Assembly (NCBI GenBank): GCA_020636225.1
Contig: JACJYI010000006.1
Coordinates: 1-64,000 of the forward strand
Direction of reading: 5' to 3'
From: Lewinellaceae bacterium
GTDB taxonomy: Bacteria; Bacteroidota; Bacteroidia; Chitinophagales; Saprospiraceae
DNA: 64,000 bases
In this document: piece after piece, positions 43,197 to 51,375 of the stretch
Numbering within the stretch: position 1 is the stretch's first letter
Layout of the letters: each line of letters begins with the position of its first letter
Notes under the pieces: model-generated
What the model was told of the DNA's origin: nothing
The model's database searches: none
Seen by the model: only the letters and a program-made list of their open reading frames with translations
Translations under genes and position numbers: made by a program

Positions 43197-44270
43197 ATGG
43201 CATTACCCAAAATAGGCATATCGGTCGGCGACATCAACGGGATCGGATTGGAAGTGATGATCCGGACATTGGCCGACCAGAAAGTTCTGTCCTTTTGCAC
43301 GCCGATCATCTACGGTTCGACCAAGGTGATCAGTTATCACAAGAACCTGGTCCCGGGAACGAGGTTTACCTTTCAGTCCATAGGCACCCCGGCCGAGGCT
43401 CAATCGGGGAAGGTCAATGTGGTCCAGTGCTGGGTCGAGGATGTGAACATCCAGCTGGGTTCCTCGACAGCGGAAGGAGGCAAGTTTGCCTACCTCTCCC
43501 TGGAAGCGGCGGTGAATGACCTGAAGGCTGGGCAGATCGACGGACTGGTGACGGCACCCATTCACAAGCATGCCATGGAGCTGGCGAACTTCACGGATAT
43601 CGGGCATACGGAATATCTGGGCCGTCGCTTTGAAGGCTCCGAGCCTTTGATGATCATGGTGAGTGACACGCTCCGCGTGGGTCTGGTGACCGGTCATGTA
43701 CCCGTGGCCAATGTCGCCAGCCTGCTGGACAAGGATCGGATCCTGGGAAAGATCCGAGCCATGAATGCTTCCCTGAAGGTGGACTTCGGGATCGACCGTC
43801 CGGTGATCGCGGTATTGGGACTGAATCCCCATGCCGGGGATGAGGGCCTGATCGGTCGCGAAGATGACGAGATCATCCGACCGGCGATCATTGAGGCCAA
43901 GAAGAGCGGTATCCTGGCCGTCGGGCCAATGCCTGCAGATGGATTTTTTGGCAGCAGGGCCTATCAGAAAGTAGATGGCATCCTGGCCATGTACCACGAT
44001 CAGGGCCTCATTCCCTTCAAGGCCCTCAGCTTTGGTTCGGGAGTGAACTATACGGCGGGTCTGCCTGTGGTGCGGACCAGTCCGGACCATGGCGTCGCCC
44101 TGGATATTGCCGGCAAGAGGATCGCGGATGCGGGGTCCTTCCGTCATGCCCTGTTTCTCTGCCTGGATGTGATCCGGCAGCGGGCCACATATGCCGAGGA
44201 CCATGCCAATCCGCTGGTCAAGTCAAAAGGGAAGCTCCGCTACCGCGATGATGACAAGGAAGAGGATTAA
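43197..44270 (+). CDS. pdxA: 4-hydroxythreonine-4-phosphate dehydrogenase
   Basis: 357 aa. NAD-dependent, metal-requiring oxidation in pyridoxal-5'-phosphate synthesis. Features: IGISVGDINGIGLEV at the N-terminus, VTAPIHKHAMEL, GHTEYLGRRF, VTGHVPVANV, VLGLNPHAGDEGLIG, PADGFFG and the metal/substrate region AMYHDQGLIPFKAL, then TSPDHGVALDIAGK. No other PLP gene is adjacent. Convergent with the DAHP synthase gene; a small TTTAGG-N4-CCTAAA palindrome lies between the two stops. Confidence 0.95.
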   Translation: MALPKIGISVGDINGIGLEVMIRTLADQKVLSFCTPIIYGSTKVISYHKNLVPGTRFTFQSIGTPAEAQSGKVNVVQCWVEDVNIQLGSSTAEGGKFAYLSLEAAVNDLKAGQIDGLVTAPIHKHAMELANFTDIGHTEYLGRRFEGSEPLMIMVSDTLRVGLVTGHVPVANVASLLDKDRILGKIRAMNASLKVDFGIDRPVIAVLGLNPHAGDEGLIGREDDEIIRPAIIEAKKSGILAVGPMPADGFFGSRAYQKVDGILAMYHDQGLIPFKALSFGSGVNYTAGLPVVRTSPDHGVALDIAGKRIADAGSFRHALFLCLDVIRQRATYAEDHANPLVKSKGKLRYRDDDKEED

Positions 44271-44295
44271 TGGCAAGCCCGTTTTTTAGGTAAGC

Positions 44296-45444
44296 CTAAA
44301 TCTGGTTCTCGACGGGCTGGTCCATTTCGGACAGATCCCGCTGATCCTTGGGAGTCATTTCGAGTTCGGCATTCATCACACCCCCCTGCTGTCGGATGGA
44401 CTCATTGTGAATGGCCTGGATCAGATCACGGGCAAAGGCTTCGCTCAAACCGGCCTTGAGAGCCGTTTGGACCCTTGATTCAAAGATGTTGGACCACCGA
44501 TTCATCTGCAGGATGGTCACTTCGTTCTCCCGTTTGAACAGGCCGATCTCCCGGCTCACCTCCATCCGTTGACCGAGACTGCGGATGATCTCCTGGTCGA
44601 GGTTGTCGATATCGTAGCGCAGCGCTTCGAGATTGGCCAGGAACTCCGGATCATCCACATTAGGCCGACGGTGGACCAGTCCGGCCAGGGTGCGCCCGAG
44701 ATCCATGGGGGTGAGTTGTTGGGCGGCATCACTCCAGGCCTGATCCGGCTGGATATGGGTCTCGATCATGAAGCCGCTGAAATCCAGATCGATGGCGTGC
44801 TGGGCGACATAGCCGATCAGGGAGCGATTTCCCGTGATATGGCTGGGATCGACGATGATATCCAGCGCAGGCAGCTGGCGGTGCAGCTCAATGGGCAATT
44901 CCCACATGGGTGCGTTGCGGTAAATGCCGGGCTTGTAGACGGAGAATCCCCGGAAGATGGCGGCCAGGCGGTGAACGCCGGCCAGGGCGATCCGTTCAAT
45001 GGCTCCCAACCAGAGGTCCAGATCGGGATTGACCGGATTCTTGACCAGGACAGGCACATCAACGCCGTTCAGGACATCAGCGATCTCCTGGACGGTAAAC
45101 GGATTGGCCGTGGACCGGGCTCCAATCCAGAGGATATCCACTCCGGCCTTCAGGGCCAGTTCGACATGGCGAGCCGAGGCCACTTCGATCATCACCGGGC
45201 AGCCGGTAGTCTGGCCTGCCTCGACGATCCATGGCAGGCCTTCTTCACCAACACCGGCAAAGGCATCCGGGCGGGTGCGGGGTTTCCAGATTCCGGCACG
45301 GAGCATATGGGCTCCCTGCCGGGCAGCTCCCTGGCAGGAAGCCAGGGTCTGTTCGCGGGTCTCGGCACTGCAGGGTCCCGCAATGAGGATCAGGTCATCG
45401 TCAGGGATGGTCCATCCCCACTGGCGTATGGGTTTCAGCTGCAT
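44296..45444 (-). CDS. Bifunctional 3-deoxy-7-phosphoheptulonate synthase / chorismate mutase type II
   Basis: 382 aa. The N-terminal ~265 residues are a DAHP synthase TIM barrel (LILIAGPCSAETREQT, GIWKPRTRPDAFAGVG, ILWIGARSTANPF, VDPSHITGNRSL), condensing PEP and erythrose-4-phosphate. The C-terminal AroQ-type chorismate mutase (~272-365) has LRYDIDNLDQEIIRSLGQRM and the helical tail RDLIQAIHNESIRQQ. The fusion fits an enzyme family known in Bacteroidota for tyrosine/phenylalanine synthesis. TACCTTCG, a -7-like motif with one change, ends 7 nt before the ATG. Confidence 0.92.
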   Translation of the reverse strand: MQLKPIRQWGWTIPDDDLILIAGPCSAETREQTLASCQGAARQGAHMLRAGIWKPRTRPDAFAGVGEEGLPWIVEAGQTTGCPVMIEVASARHVELALKAGVDILWIGARSTANPFTVQEIADVLNGVDVPVLVKNPVNPDLDLWLGAIERIALAGVHRLAAIFRGFSVYKPGIYRNAPMWELPIELHRQLPALDIIVDPSHITGNRSLIGYVAQHAIDLDFSGFMIETHIQPDQAWSDAAQQLTPMDLGRTLAGLVHRRPNVDDPEFLANLEALRYDIDNLDQEIIRSLGQRMEVSREIGLFKRENEVTILQMNRWSNIFESRVQTALKAGLSEAFARDLIQAIHNESIRQQGGVMNAELEMTPKDQRDLSEMDQPVENQI

Positions 45445-45563
45445 GAGGGATCGAAGGTACGTCGTTCGATGATGGAATACGCAAATCCCGGGGATTGTTC
45501 AGGGCAACGTCCATCGATCTGCCCGGGTGGTCGTATTTTGTCGTTCATCATGACCAGAAGCGA

Positions 45564-45956
45564 ATGTTCCAGATGATCCGGGTGACCTGTGCACTGATCG
45601 AGTCAGACGGCCGGTTGCTCTGCGCCCGTCGGAGCCCGACCATGTCCCATCCGGGGAAATGGGAGTTTCCAGGTGGAAAGATAGAGGAAGGCGAGACCGA
45701 GGATGAATGCCTCATCCGGGAGATCCGGGAGGAACTGGGGGTGGAGGTGCAGATCGTCGAGCGGCTGGGCGGATTTCCTCATACCTATGCCAACGGCTTC
45801 TCCCTGGAATTGATCCCGTTCCGGTGTCAGCTGATCCAGGGAACGCCTGTCGCCAGAGAGCATGACGCGTTGTGCTGGCTGTCAGTTGGGAATCTGTGGG
45901 ATCTCGACTGGGCCGGTGCGGATGTGCCGGTCGTCCGGCACTACCTGTCCCGGTGA
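45564..45956 (+). CDS. NUDIX (MutT-like) (deoxy)nucleoside triphosphate pyrophosphohydrolase
   Basis: 130 aa from the ATG at 45564 (MFQMIRVTCALIESDG); ATG 45573 is an alternative. The NUDIX box is complete: PGGKIEEGETEDEC followed by IREIREELGV (residues ~35-59). MutT-like features include ARRSPTMSHPGKWEFPGG and the C-terminal WLS..L..LDWAGADVPVV. Likely removes oxidised or non-canonical nucleotides, complementing MutY elsewhere in the window. Followed by a terminator. Confidence 0.88.
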   Translation: MFQMIRVTCALIESDGRLLCARRSPTMSHPGKWEFPGGKIEEGETEDECLIREIREELGVEVQIVERLGGFPHTYANGFSLELIPFRCQLIQGTPVAREHDALCWLSVGNLWDLDWAGADVPVVRHYLSR

Positions 45957-45977
45957 TCTACGGGACGAGAACCAAAG

Positions 45978-46017
45978 AAAAGGGCCGGCACCCTTGAAGG
46001 TGCTGGCCCTTTATTCT
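45978..46017. terminator. Rho-independent bidirectional terminator
   Basis: GGGCCGGCACC, loop CTTGAA, GGTGCTGGCCC (one G:T pair) flanked by A-run and TTTATTCTT. Ends the NUDIX transcript and, on the other strand, the haloperoxidase-like gene. Confidence 0.88.
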
Positions 46018-46037
46018 TCTCGTAAAACCCTTGCAGG

Positions 46038-47375
46038 CTATTTCATCTTGATCTTGTCCCAGACGTATCCACCGACGGTACGGCCATTCATCCGGCCTCC
46101 TTCATTTCCGGCCCGATAGTGGATCCCGCCCCACAGACGGCTCATGGCGGCCTGGTCAGAGGCTTCGTAGAAAGAGCTGAAGGTCCGTGCAGGCAATTCG
46201 AAGATCACCTCCGTGCTGTCGACGAATTCAAAGGGTTCGCCAAAGGTCCGGGTGAGGATGGTCGCGGCGGATGCGGAAATGGTCGCATGCGCGCTGGTAT
46301 GCTCGGGGAATGGTGGCGTTTCGATGTAGGGACGCCATTCCGGATCGATGAACTTGTTGATATAGGTTTCCGGACGCACCAGTTCGGAAGTGTACTTCTC
46401 GGTCCAGCTGCTGAGGAACCCTTCTGCCAGGGCCAGGGACACCAGGGCATAGGTGGCAGTTGACTCCATGATCGGCCGGTTGGTCTGGCGGCAGGCGGTA
46501 GCCGTGATGTTGATCCAGTGACCGCCGGGAGTGATCTTCTTGGTGGCCAGCATCAGGTGGCCCATGACTGTGATCTCGAAGGGATTGCAATCCCAATAGA
46601 CAGCCGTTTCCTTGATATGTTCATCCAGGCTTTTGCTGATATCGTACACCTCCATGGCCGCCTTGTAGAAATCGCTGTTCTTCTCCTCACTGTACGGCAC
46701 ATGAGGAGGGGGTGGGAACTGATTGGACGAGTCCATGACCCAGGGACGGATCATTTTCCAGAATGGTTCCACGGCATCTCCGTATGCAGGAGGTGTGGGG
46801 ACCCACTTGGCTGGATTCTCCTTTTGGATGGTGTATTTGGGCATGGATCGGGTCTCGGCGTAGTGGTCTGACTTGGACCAGTTGATCACATGTTCTGCTA
46901 CCGCCTCTCCAAAGGCAACAGACCGGTCATATACATCCTGGGGGATATCCATGGTCTGGAAGGCATAGAAGATGGAATCCTCCAGGTCCTCCATATCCGA
47001 CTCGGAGAAGATCAGGTGTTTGCCCACCTTCATCAGGGCGGTCAGGGAAGAGAGCGGATAGCAGTATTCCTGGCCGGACTCCGGCTGCGGACCGGCTTCA
47101 AACTGGTTGAGCTGACCGGCGAGGGTCTTGTATTCCGGATATCCGGGGATCAATGCCTCGTAGGCAGCCACGGAAGAATAGGCATAGATCCGGGAGGCCA
47201 CCGGGGGAGAGAAGATATCTTCCCGGATGATGTCGGTGATCCGTCGGAATCCGCGATGGATAAATTCCGGATTCTCTGCTTTCGACTGGTAATCCGCGCT
47301 GGTGGAGGTACAGGAGGGCAACCACACCAGGGGCACCAGGAAGAGCGCAAGAATGAAATAGATGGAATGTTTCAT
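46038..47375 (-). CDS. PAP2/vanadium haloperoxidase-superfamily lipoprotein
   Basis: 445 aa from the ATG at 47375 (MKHSIYFILALFLVPLVWLPSC), lipobox Cys ~22. The acid phosphatase/haloperoxidase motifs are KYTSELVRP (K-x6-RP), EHTSAHA (variant of PSGH with Pro and Gly replaced) and SRLWGGIH (SR-x5-H). Cofactor-binding residues are therefore largely kept. It could be a phosphatase or a vanadium-dependent haloperoxidase facing the periplasm or surface. TATTTTTG lies 24 nt before the start. Monocistronic. Confidence 0.85.
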   Translation of the reverse strand: MKHSIYFILALFLVPLVWLPSCTSTSADYQSKAENPEFIHRGFRRITDIIREDIFSPPVASRIYAYSSVAAYEALIPGYPEYKTLAGQLNQFEAGPQPESGQEYCYPLSSLTALMKVGKHLIFSESDMEDLEDSIFYAFQTMDIPQDVYDRSVAFGEAVAEHVINWSKSDHYAETRSMPKYTIQKENPAKWVPTPPAYGDAVEPFWKMIRPWVMDSSNQFPPPPHVPYSEEKNSDFYKAAMEVYDISKSLDEHIKETAVYWDCNPFEITVMGHLMLATKKITPGGHWINITATACRQTNRPIMESTATYALVSLALAEGFLSSWTEKYTSELVRPETYINKFIDPEWRPYIETPPFPEHTSAHATISASAATILTRTFGEPFEFVDSTEVIFELPARTFSSFYEASDQAAMSRLWGGIHYRAGNEGGRMNGRTVGGYVWDKIKMK

Positions 47376-47755
47376 TGGGGAAATTGGGGTTTTTCGAGGC
47401 AAAAATACGGTTATTCCAGGCGTTTGATCAGTTTCAACGGGGAGGAGTCAATTTCGCCCCCCAAAACGTACTTCGCAATGATGCAGATCATGGTCCTTCG
47501 CGATCAGGTCCATTCGATTCTGTATCGGATGCACACCAACCAGGACAGTAATCCACCCCGATTTACGAGAATACGACTGTATTGTTGCACGGTCACGGTG
47601 TGATGAGTTCCGATGTGCCGAGAAAGACTACCGGGTCACCCTTGCGAGAAGTTGGGCCAGCAGAAAGGAAAACATGCCCGGGAAGCAGATCGACTGGGTT
47701 AAATTTCCGATCTTTGCACTCGACCGTATCCTCAGAGAAAACCAAAACAACCATC
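47376..47755. other. 380-bp intergenic region between divergent genes
   Basis: Holds the -7 motif CAAAAATA at 47400-47407 (TATTTTTG on the minus strand) for the haloperoxidase-like gene, and GATCTTTG about 40 nt before hpt, a one-mismatch -7 motif. No ORF with coding character, tRNA or repeat was found. Confidence 0.6.
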
Positions 47756-48328
47756 ATGGTGGCCGCGATAGAAGACCAACGGATCCAGCTCGCTGATCTG
47801 TCGTTTGATCCCTACATTTCTGAGGAGGAGATCAGCCAACGGGTCGCTGAAATGGGCCAGGAGATCAACGGATGGGATCTCGGGCCCAAGCCCCTGCTGA
47901 TCTCGGTCCTGAATGGCTCCTTCATCTTTGCGGCCGACCTGATGCGACAACTGGATTTTACGGCCGAGATCGCCTTCATCCAGTTGAACTCCTATGACGG
48001 CACACGGTCGAAAGGGGAGATCGTCATGGAAGGCGCCCAGCTGGGTGTTCCTGTGCGCAACCGGGATATCATCATCATTGAGGATATCGTGGACAGCGGC
48101 CTGACCATGTTTTATCTCGTCCAGGAACTGAAGAAGCGGCTTCCTGCGTCCATTCGCATCGTCACGCTCCTGCACAAACCGGAGATGCAGGAATTCCCGG
48201 TGACTGTCGATCAGATCGGCTTTTCCATCCCCTCGGATTTCGTGGTCGGATATGGCCTGGATTACCGTGGTCTGGGCCGCAACCTGAAGGGCCTGTACAA
48301 GTTGGCCGGGCAGGACCTGCCGGCATGA
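47756..48328 (+). CDS. hpt: Hypoxanthine phosphoribosyltransferase
   Basis: 190 aa from the ATG at 47756 (MVAAIEDQRIQLADLSF); the frame is open ~58 codons upstream but that part has no protein character. Purine salvage enzyme converting hypoxanthine or guanine plus PRPP to IMP or GMP. Motifs: LISVLNGSFIFAADLMR, SYDGTRSKGEIV, the PRPP loop IIIIEDIVDSGLTM and the purine-binding FVVGYGLDYRGLGRNL. Confidence 0.93.
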   Translation: MVAAIEDQRIQLADLSFDPYISEEEISQRVAEMGQEINGWDLGPKPLLISVLNGSFIFAADLMRQLDFTAEIAFIQLNSYDGTRSKGEIVMEGAQLGVPVRNRDIIIIEDIVDSGLTMFYLVQELKKRLPASIRIVTLLHKPEMQEFPVTVDQIGFSIPSDFVVGYGLDYRGLGRNLKGLYKLAGQDLPA

Positions 48329-48362
48329 TCGACCCACTTTGAATTTTTCTCTGTTTCATCGC

Positions 48363-48393
48363 TTGATGAAATGTTCAGAAAGTCTTACTTTTG
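48363..48393 (+). promoter_or_regulatory. Promoter of tRNA-Gln
   Basis: TTG (48363-48365), 20-nt spacer, TACTTTTG (48386-48393): a full match to the Bacteroidota TTG-N20-TAnnTTTG promoter, 23 nt before the mature tRNA. Confidence 0.75.
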
Positions 48394-48416
48394 CATCCGC
48401 TTCCTAAGAGCAAGTC

Positions 48417-48488
48417 TGACCCATGGTGTAATCGGTAACACAGCAGATTTTGGTTCTGTCGTTCAAGGTTCGAGTCCTTGTGGGTCAA
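48417..48488 (+). tRNA. tRNA-Gln (anticodon UUG)
   Basis: 72 nt. Acceptor TGACCCA pairs with TGGGTCA, followed by discriminator A. D-arm GTGT...ACAC, anticodon stem GCAGA/TCTGT with loop TTTTGGT (anticodon TTG), T-arm CAAGG-TTCGAGT-CCTTG. The CCA end is not encoded (next bases ACA). Confidence 0.96.
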
Positions 48489-48492
48489 CATC

Positions 48493-48525
48493 AAGCCATT
48501 TGCCTTTCGGTGAATGGCTTTTTTG
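48493..48525 (+). terminator. Rho-independent terminator after tRNA-Gln
   Basis: AAGCCATT and AATGGCTT form the stem around a small GCC/GGT-containing loop, followed by TTTT. Confidence 0.85.
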
Positions 48526-48610
48526 TTTTCGTGAAGTTGGGATGGGTCATCGCTTGAATTATTCCCGGATTGAGGCTAACTTGGCACGATAGCCCTAAAT
48601 CCAGCCCCCT

Positions 48611-49516
48611 TTGAAGAAAGCGTTTCCACTGCTGATGCTCTTGCTGGTCTTCCTGTCATGTACCAAGGAGGACATTCTGGTGCCCGACAATCAGCCTCCC
48701 AATTACGAGGGTATTCCGCTGATCAAGATCCAGAACTTCGTCAACCGACTGTACATCGATCTCCTGGCTCGCGAGCCGTTGGATGTGGAAATGTCCGAGG
48801 CGGTTGCCAACCTCCAGCTGGCCAAGCTGTCGCCTGAAGCTCGCCTGGAACTGGTCATCCGACTGCAGACCGATACCAGTTTCATTGCCGGAGATACCAG
48901 CTATCAACGGGCCTATATCCAGAACCTGTACAACCAGGCCAAGGCCCGGACCATGGAAGGCACCAGCGATGGGGAAATCCAGGGAGATGCCGGCATATTC
49001 CTGAATGGCGCCTACAAGGACAGTCTGGTGGGCAACTGGGAAGGGTATACCGAAAAGATGAAGGCGGCCGAACGATTGCTGACCGTGATCCGGAGCCGGA
49101 CGGAATTCCAGTCGGGCCAGATCACCTATGACCGGATGTTTGCCCGATGTGTGAACAACTCGATCTACGACAAGATCAACATGAACACGGTCAATTTTGT
49201 GAATGCCACCTTTGACAACCTCTTGTGGCGATATCCCACCAAGGCCGAATTGCTGGAAGGCTTCAACATGATCGAGTACAACCTCCCGGGCACCCTCTTC
49301 GGTAAACTCGGCACGAACAAGGACGATTATGTGGAGATCCTGACCAATTCGACCGAGATGTTCGAAGGCCTGATCATCTGGTGCTACCAGCAACTGGTGG
49401 CCCGGCGTCCCACCAGCGAGGAGACCGGTGCCCTCCTTCAGGATTTTGCCGGCCATCGTGATATCCGTTTGATTCAACAACACATCCTGGTTACTGATGA
49501 ATATGCCAACTTTTAA
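48611..49516 (+). CDS. DUF1549-like lipoprotein, 301 aa (first gene of DUF1501 operon)
   Basis: Start codon TTG at 48611 (reads MKKAFPLLMLLLVFLSC), lipobox Cys17. The segment FVNRLYIDLLAREPLDVEM resembles the repeating 'lY.dLLgR.Pt..E' motif of planctomycete DUF1549/DUF1553 proteins, and a second such place is NLLWRYPTKAELLEGF (~210). The C-terminal CYQQLVARRPTSEETG looks like a third. All helical, periplasm-facing. It heads a run of six closely spaced or overlapping genes ending at 56290. The relation to DUF1549 is my motif-level inference. Confidence 0.75.
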   Translation: MKKAFPLLMLLLVFLSCTKEDILVPDNQPPNYEGIPLIKIQNFVNRLYIDLLAREPLDVEMSEAVANLQLAKLSPEARLELVIRLQTDTSFIAGDTSYQRAYIQNLYNQAKARTMEGTSDGEIQGDAGIFLNGAYKDSLVGNWEGYTEKMKAAERLLTVIRSRTEFQSGQITYDRMFARCVNNSIYDKINMNTVNFVNATFDNLLWRYPTKAELLEGFNMIEYNLPGTLFGKLGTNKDDYVEILTNSTEMFEGLIIWCYQQLVARRPTSEETGALLQDFAGHRDIRLIQQHILVTDEYANF

Positions 49517-49991
49517 GCGACTGATCCCTGTCCTGCTGGTCGGATTGGCCATGGGTTCCTGTACGGAGGAGAAGTACACCTACGGTGTCAATGATGTGAT
49601 CGTCCAGCCGACCGATCTCAGTGGCAAGAAGTCCAAGACCCCGGAACAGTACCTGAACATTCTCTACGCAAACCTGAACCAGCGGGCCATGAGTGCCAAC
49701 CAACTGGTCAAGGCAACGGATGTGATCACCTCCATCGGCGACAAGCAGGTGGCCTATGAGACTGTGATCAGCAAGTTCATGAACGATCCGGACATCATTC
49801 TTCCCAGCGAGGAAAGCATGCGCAATGACCCCGAGTCCTTTGTGAAAGAGACCTATCAACGATTCTTTGTCCGTGTCCCGACCGAAGCGGAGAAGACCTG
49901 GATGATCAACTTCATCAATTCCAATCCCGATGTCACGCCGGAGCATGTCTACTATGCTTTTGCCATCGCCAATGAGTACTATTTCTATTGA
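49503..49991 (+). CDS. DUF1553-like small lipoprotein
   Basis: 162 aa from the ATG at 49503 (49497 also possible), overlapping the upstream gene by 14-20 bp. Lipobox GLAMGSC. EQYLNILYANLNQRAMSAN and VKETYQRFFVRVPTEAEKTW again carry the LY..L..R.P...E pattern, and the tail AFAIANEYYFY recalls the end of such modules. It probably works with the first gene as the split equivalent of a longer DUF1549/1553 protein. Confidence 0.72.
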   Translation: MPTFKRLIPVLLVGLAMGSCTEEKYTYGVNDVIVQPTDLSGKKSKTPEQYLNILYANLNQRAMSANQLVKATDVITSIGDKQVAYETVISKFMNDPDIILPSEESMRNDPESFVKETYQRFFVRVPTEAEKTWMINFINSNPDVTPEHVYYAFAIANEYYFY

Positions 49992-50017
49992 TCCCATCCC
50001 TGTAACCAACTGCGCAC

Positions 50018-51367
50018 ATGAAACGACGTGACTTTATCAAGAAGACGGCTCTGGCTACCGGTGCGATCACCGTCCCGTACATCCTGCCCACCGGCCGGCT
50101 GTTCGCCCAGACCGGAAGCCAGAAGGCAGAACATGTGGTCTTCGTGCTGTTTGCCGGAGGGGTTCGCCACCAGGAATCCATTCTGCAGCGCTATCTGGCA
50201 GAGAGCCAGGACCTGGATATCGAGGGGAACATCATGTACAACATGCTGACCGGCGATGCCCCCGAGCTGAAGGTCGTGTACGGCACCACCCCGGCCGGCC
50301 AGCAGCCCGGCATTCAACCGATCAGCCGGATCCTGCAGACCCCCCTGGACCAACAGGGGACCCTGTTCCCCGAGGTGCGGTTCTCCAAGGCCGGCACCGG
50401 CCATTTCGTCGGCCTGAGCACCGGGGTATCCGGTCATTACGGGGTGACCCAGGGCTTGCGCCAGCGGCCCATCAACCCCACCATCTTTGAATACCTGCGT
50501 CGCTTCGGAGGGGCAAAAGCCACGGATGTCTGGTTTGTCGGCAACGGCATCGGGAATTCAACGCCACTGCTCAATCACTCCGAGCATCCCGACTTCGGGT
50601 ACAAGTACGCCGCGAACTTCTTTGCGCCGAATATCACCTTTGGCAGCAAGGGAGTCGAGTTCCTGAAAGGCTTCAAGGTCTATCATCCCGATGAGGAACT
50701 GGTGCCCATCCGGGAAATGCAGGCCTTTCTCAACAACAGCTTCAACCTGGCCGGAAAAGAAATTCCCCATCTCTACAATACTGACGAAGAGAAGGCCGAT
50801 ATCAAGGATTTCATCCGGGCCACATTCGAACGCCTGGAGAACAACCAGGTCAGCTTTCCACCTGTGACCGATAACGGCGACCTGTCGACCATCGGCTACA
50901 CGACGGAGATCCTCCGCTGGTTCAAGCCCAAATTGACCGTGGTGAACATGAGCTCCGTTGATTCCTGCCACGGCAGTTACACCAGCTACCTGAAGTCCCT
51001 GCACCGCGGTGACCATGCCGTGGGACACCTGTGGAATTTCATCCAGACCCAGGTGCCGGAGATGAAGGACAATACCATCATGATCATCATGCCTGAACAC
51101 GGCCGCAACTACGAGCCGAATCCCATCACGGACGAGAATGACTGGTTTGCGTTCGATCACGATTCCGATCCGAATTCACGTCGGATCTTCACCCAGATGG
51201 TCGGCCCCAATGTGCCGGCCAACCTGCGGGTGGGCTCGGAAGCCAATCCGGTCGGTGACGCGGCGGATACCGTCCTGACCATTGCCGATATCCTGGGTAT
51301 CAAGCAGGATGTCCTGGCTACCGGGCTGGTGGATTTCAATGCGATGTCCCTGTTCGATCGCATCTAA
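50018..51367 (+). CDS. DUF1501 family Tat-exported protein (alkaline phosphatase superfamily-like)
   Basis: 449 aa. Twin-arginine-type leader KRRDFIKKTALATGAITVPYILP. The body has DUF1501/sulfatase-like elements: VVFVLFAGGVRHQES, STGVSGHYGVTQGL, TVVNMSSVDSCHGSYTSYL, IMIIMPEHGRN and FDHDSDPNSRR, the last two resembling metal-binding loops. DUF1501 proteins in Planctomycetota are encoded beside DUF1549/heme-lipoprotein genes, as here. The enzyme activity is unknown. Gap of 26 bp to the previous gene and 8 bp to the next. Confidence 0.85.
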   Translation: MKRRDFIKKTALATGAITVPYILPTGRLFAQTGSQKAEHVVFVLFAGGVRHQESILQRYLAESQDLDIEGNIMYNMLTGDAPELKVVYGTTPAGQQPGIQPISRILQTPLDQQGTLFPEVRFSKAGTGHFVGLSTGVSGHYGVTQGLRQRPINPTIFEYLRRFGGAKATDVWFVGNGIGNSTPLLNHSEHPDFGYKYAANFFAPNITFGSKGVEFLKGFKVYHPDEELVPIREMQAFLNNSFNLAGKEIPHLYNTDEEKADIKDFIRATFERLENNQVSFPPVTDNGDLSTIGYTTEILRWFKPKLTVVNMSSVDSCHGSYTSYLKSLHRGDHAVGHLWNFIQTQVPEMKDNTIMIIMPEHGRNYEPNPITDENDWFAFDHDSDPNSRRIFTQMVGPNVPANLRVGSEANPVGDAADTVLTIADILGIKQDVLATGLVDFNAMSLFDRI

Positions 51368-51375
51368 ACCGATCT

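Noticed and set aside
44285..44300. TTTAGG-N4-CCTAAA perfect palindrome as a metalloregulator site
   Set aside because: It lies between the convergent ends of pdxA and the DAHP synthase gene, where no promoter is expected; a weak hairpin at transcript ends is more likely.
46890..47603. 237-aa plus-strand frame covering the gap before hpt
   Set aside because: Most of it is antisense to the haloperoxidase-like gene and shows no domain; the part inside the gap has no coding character.
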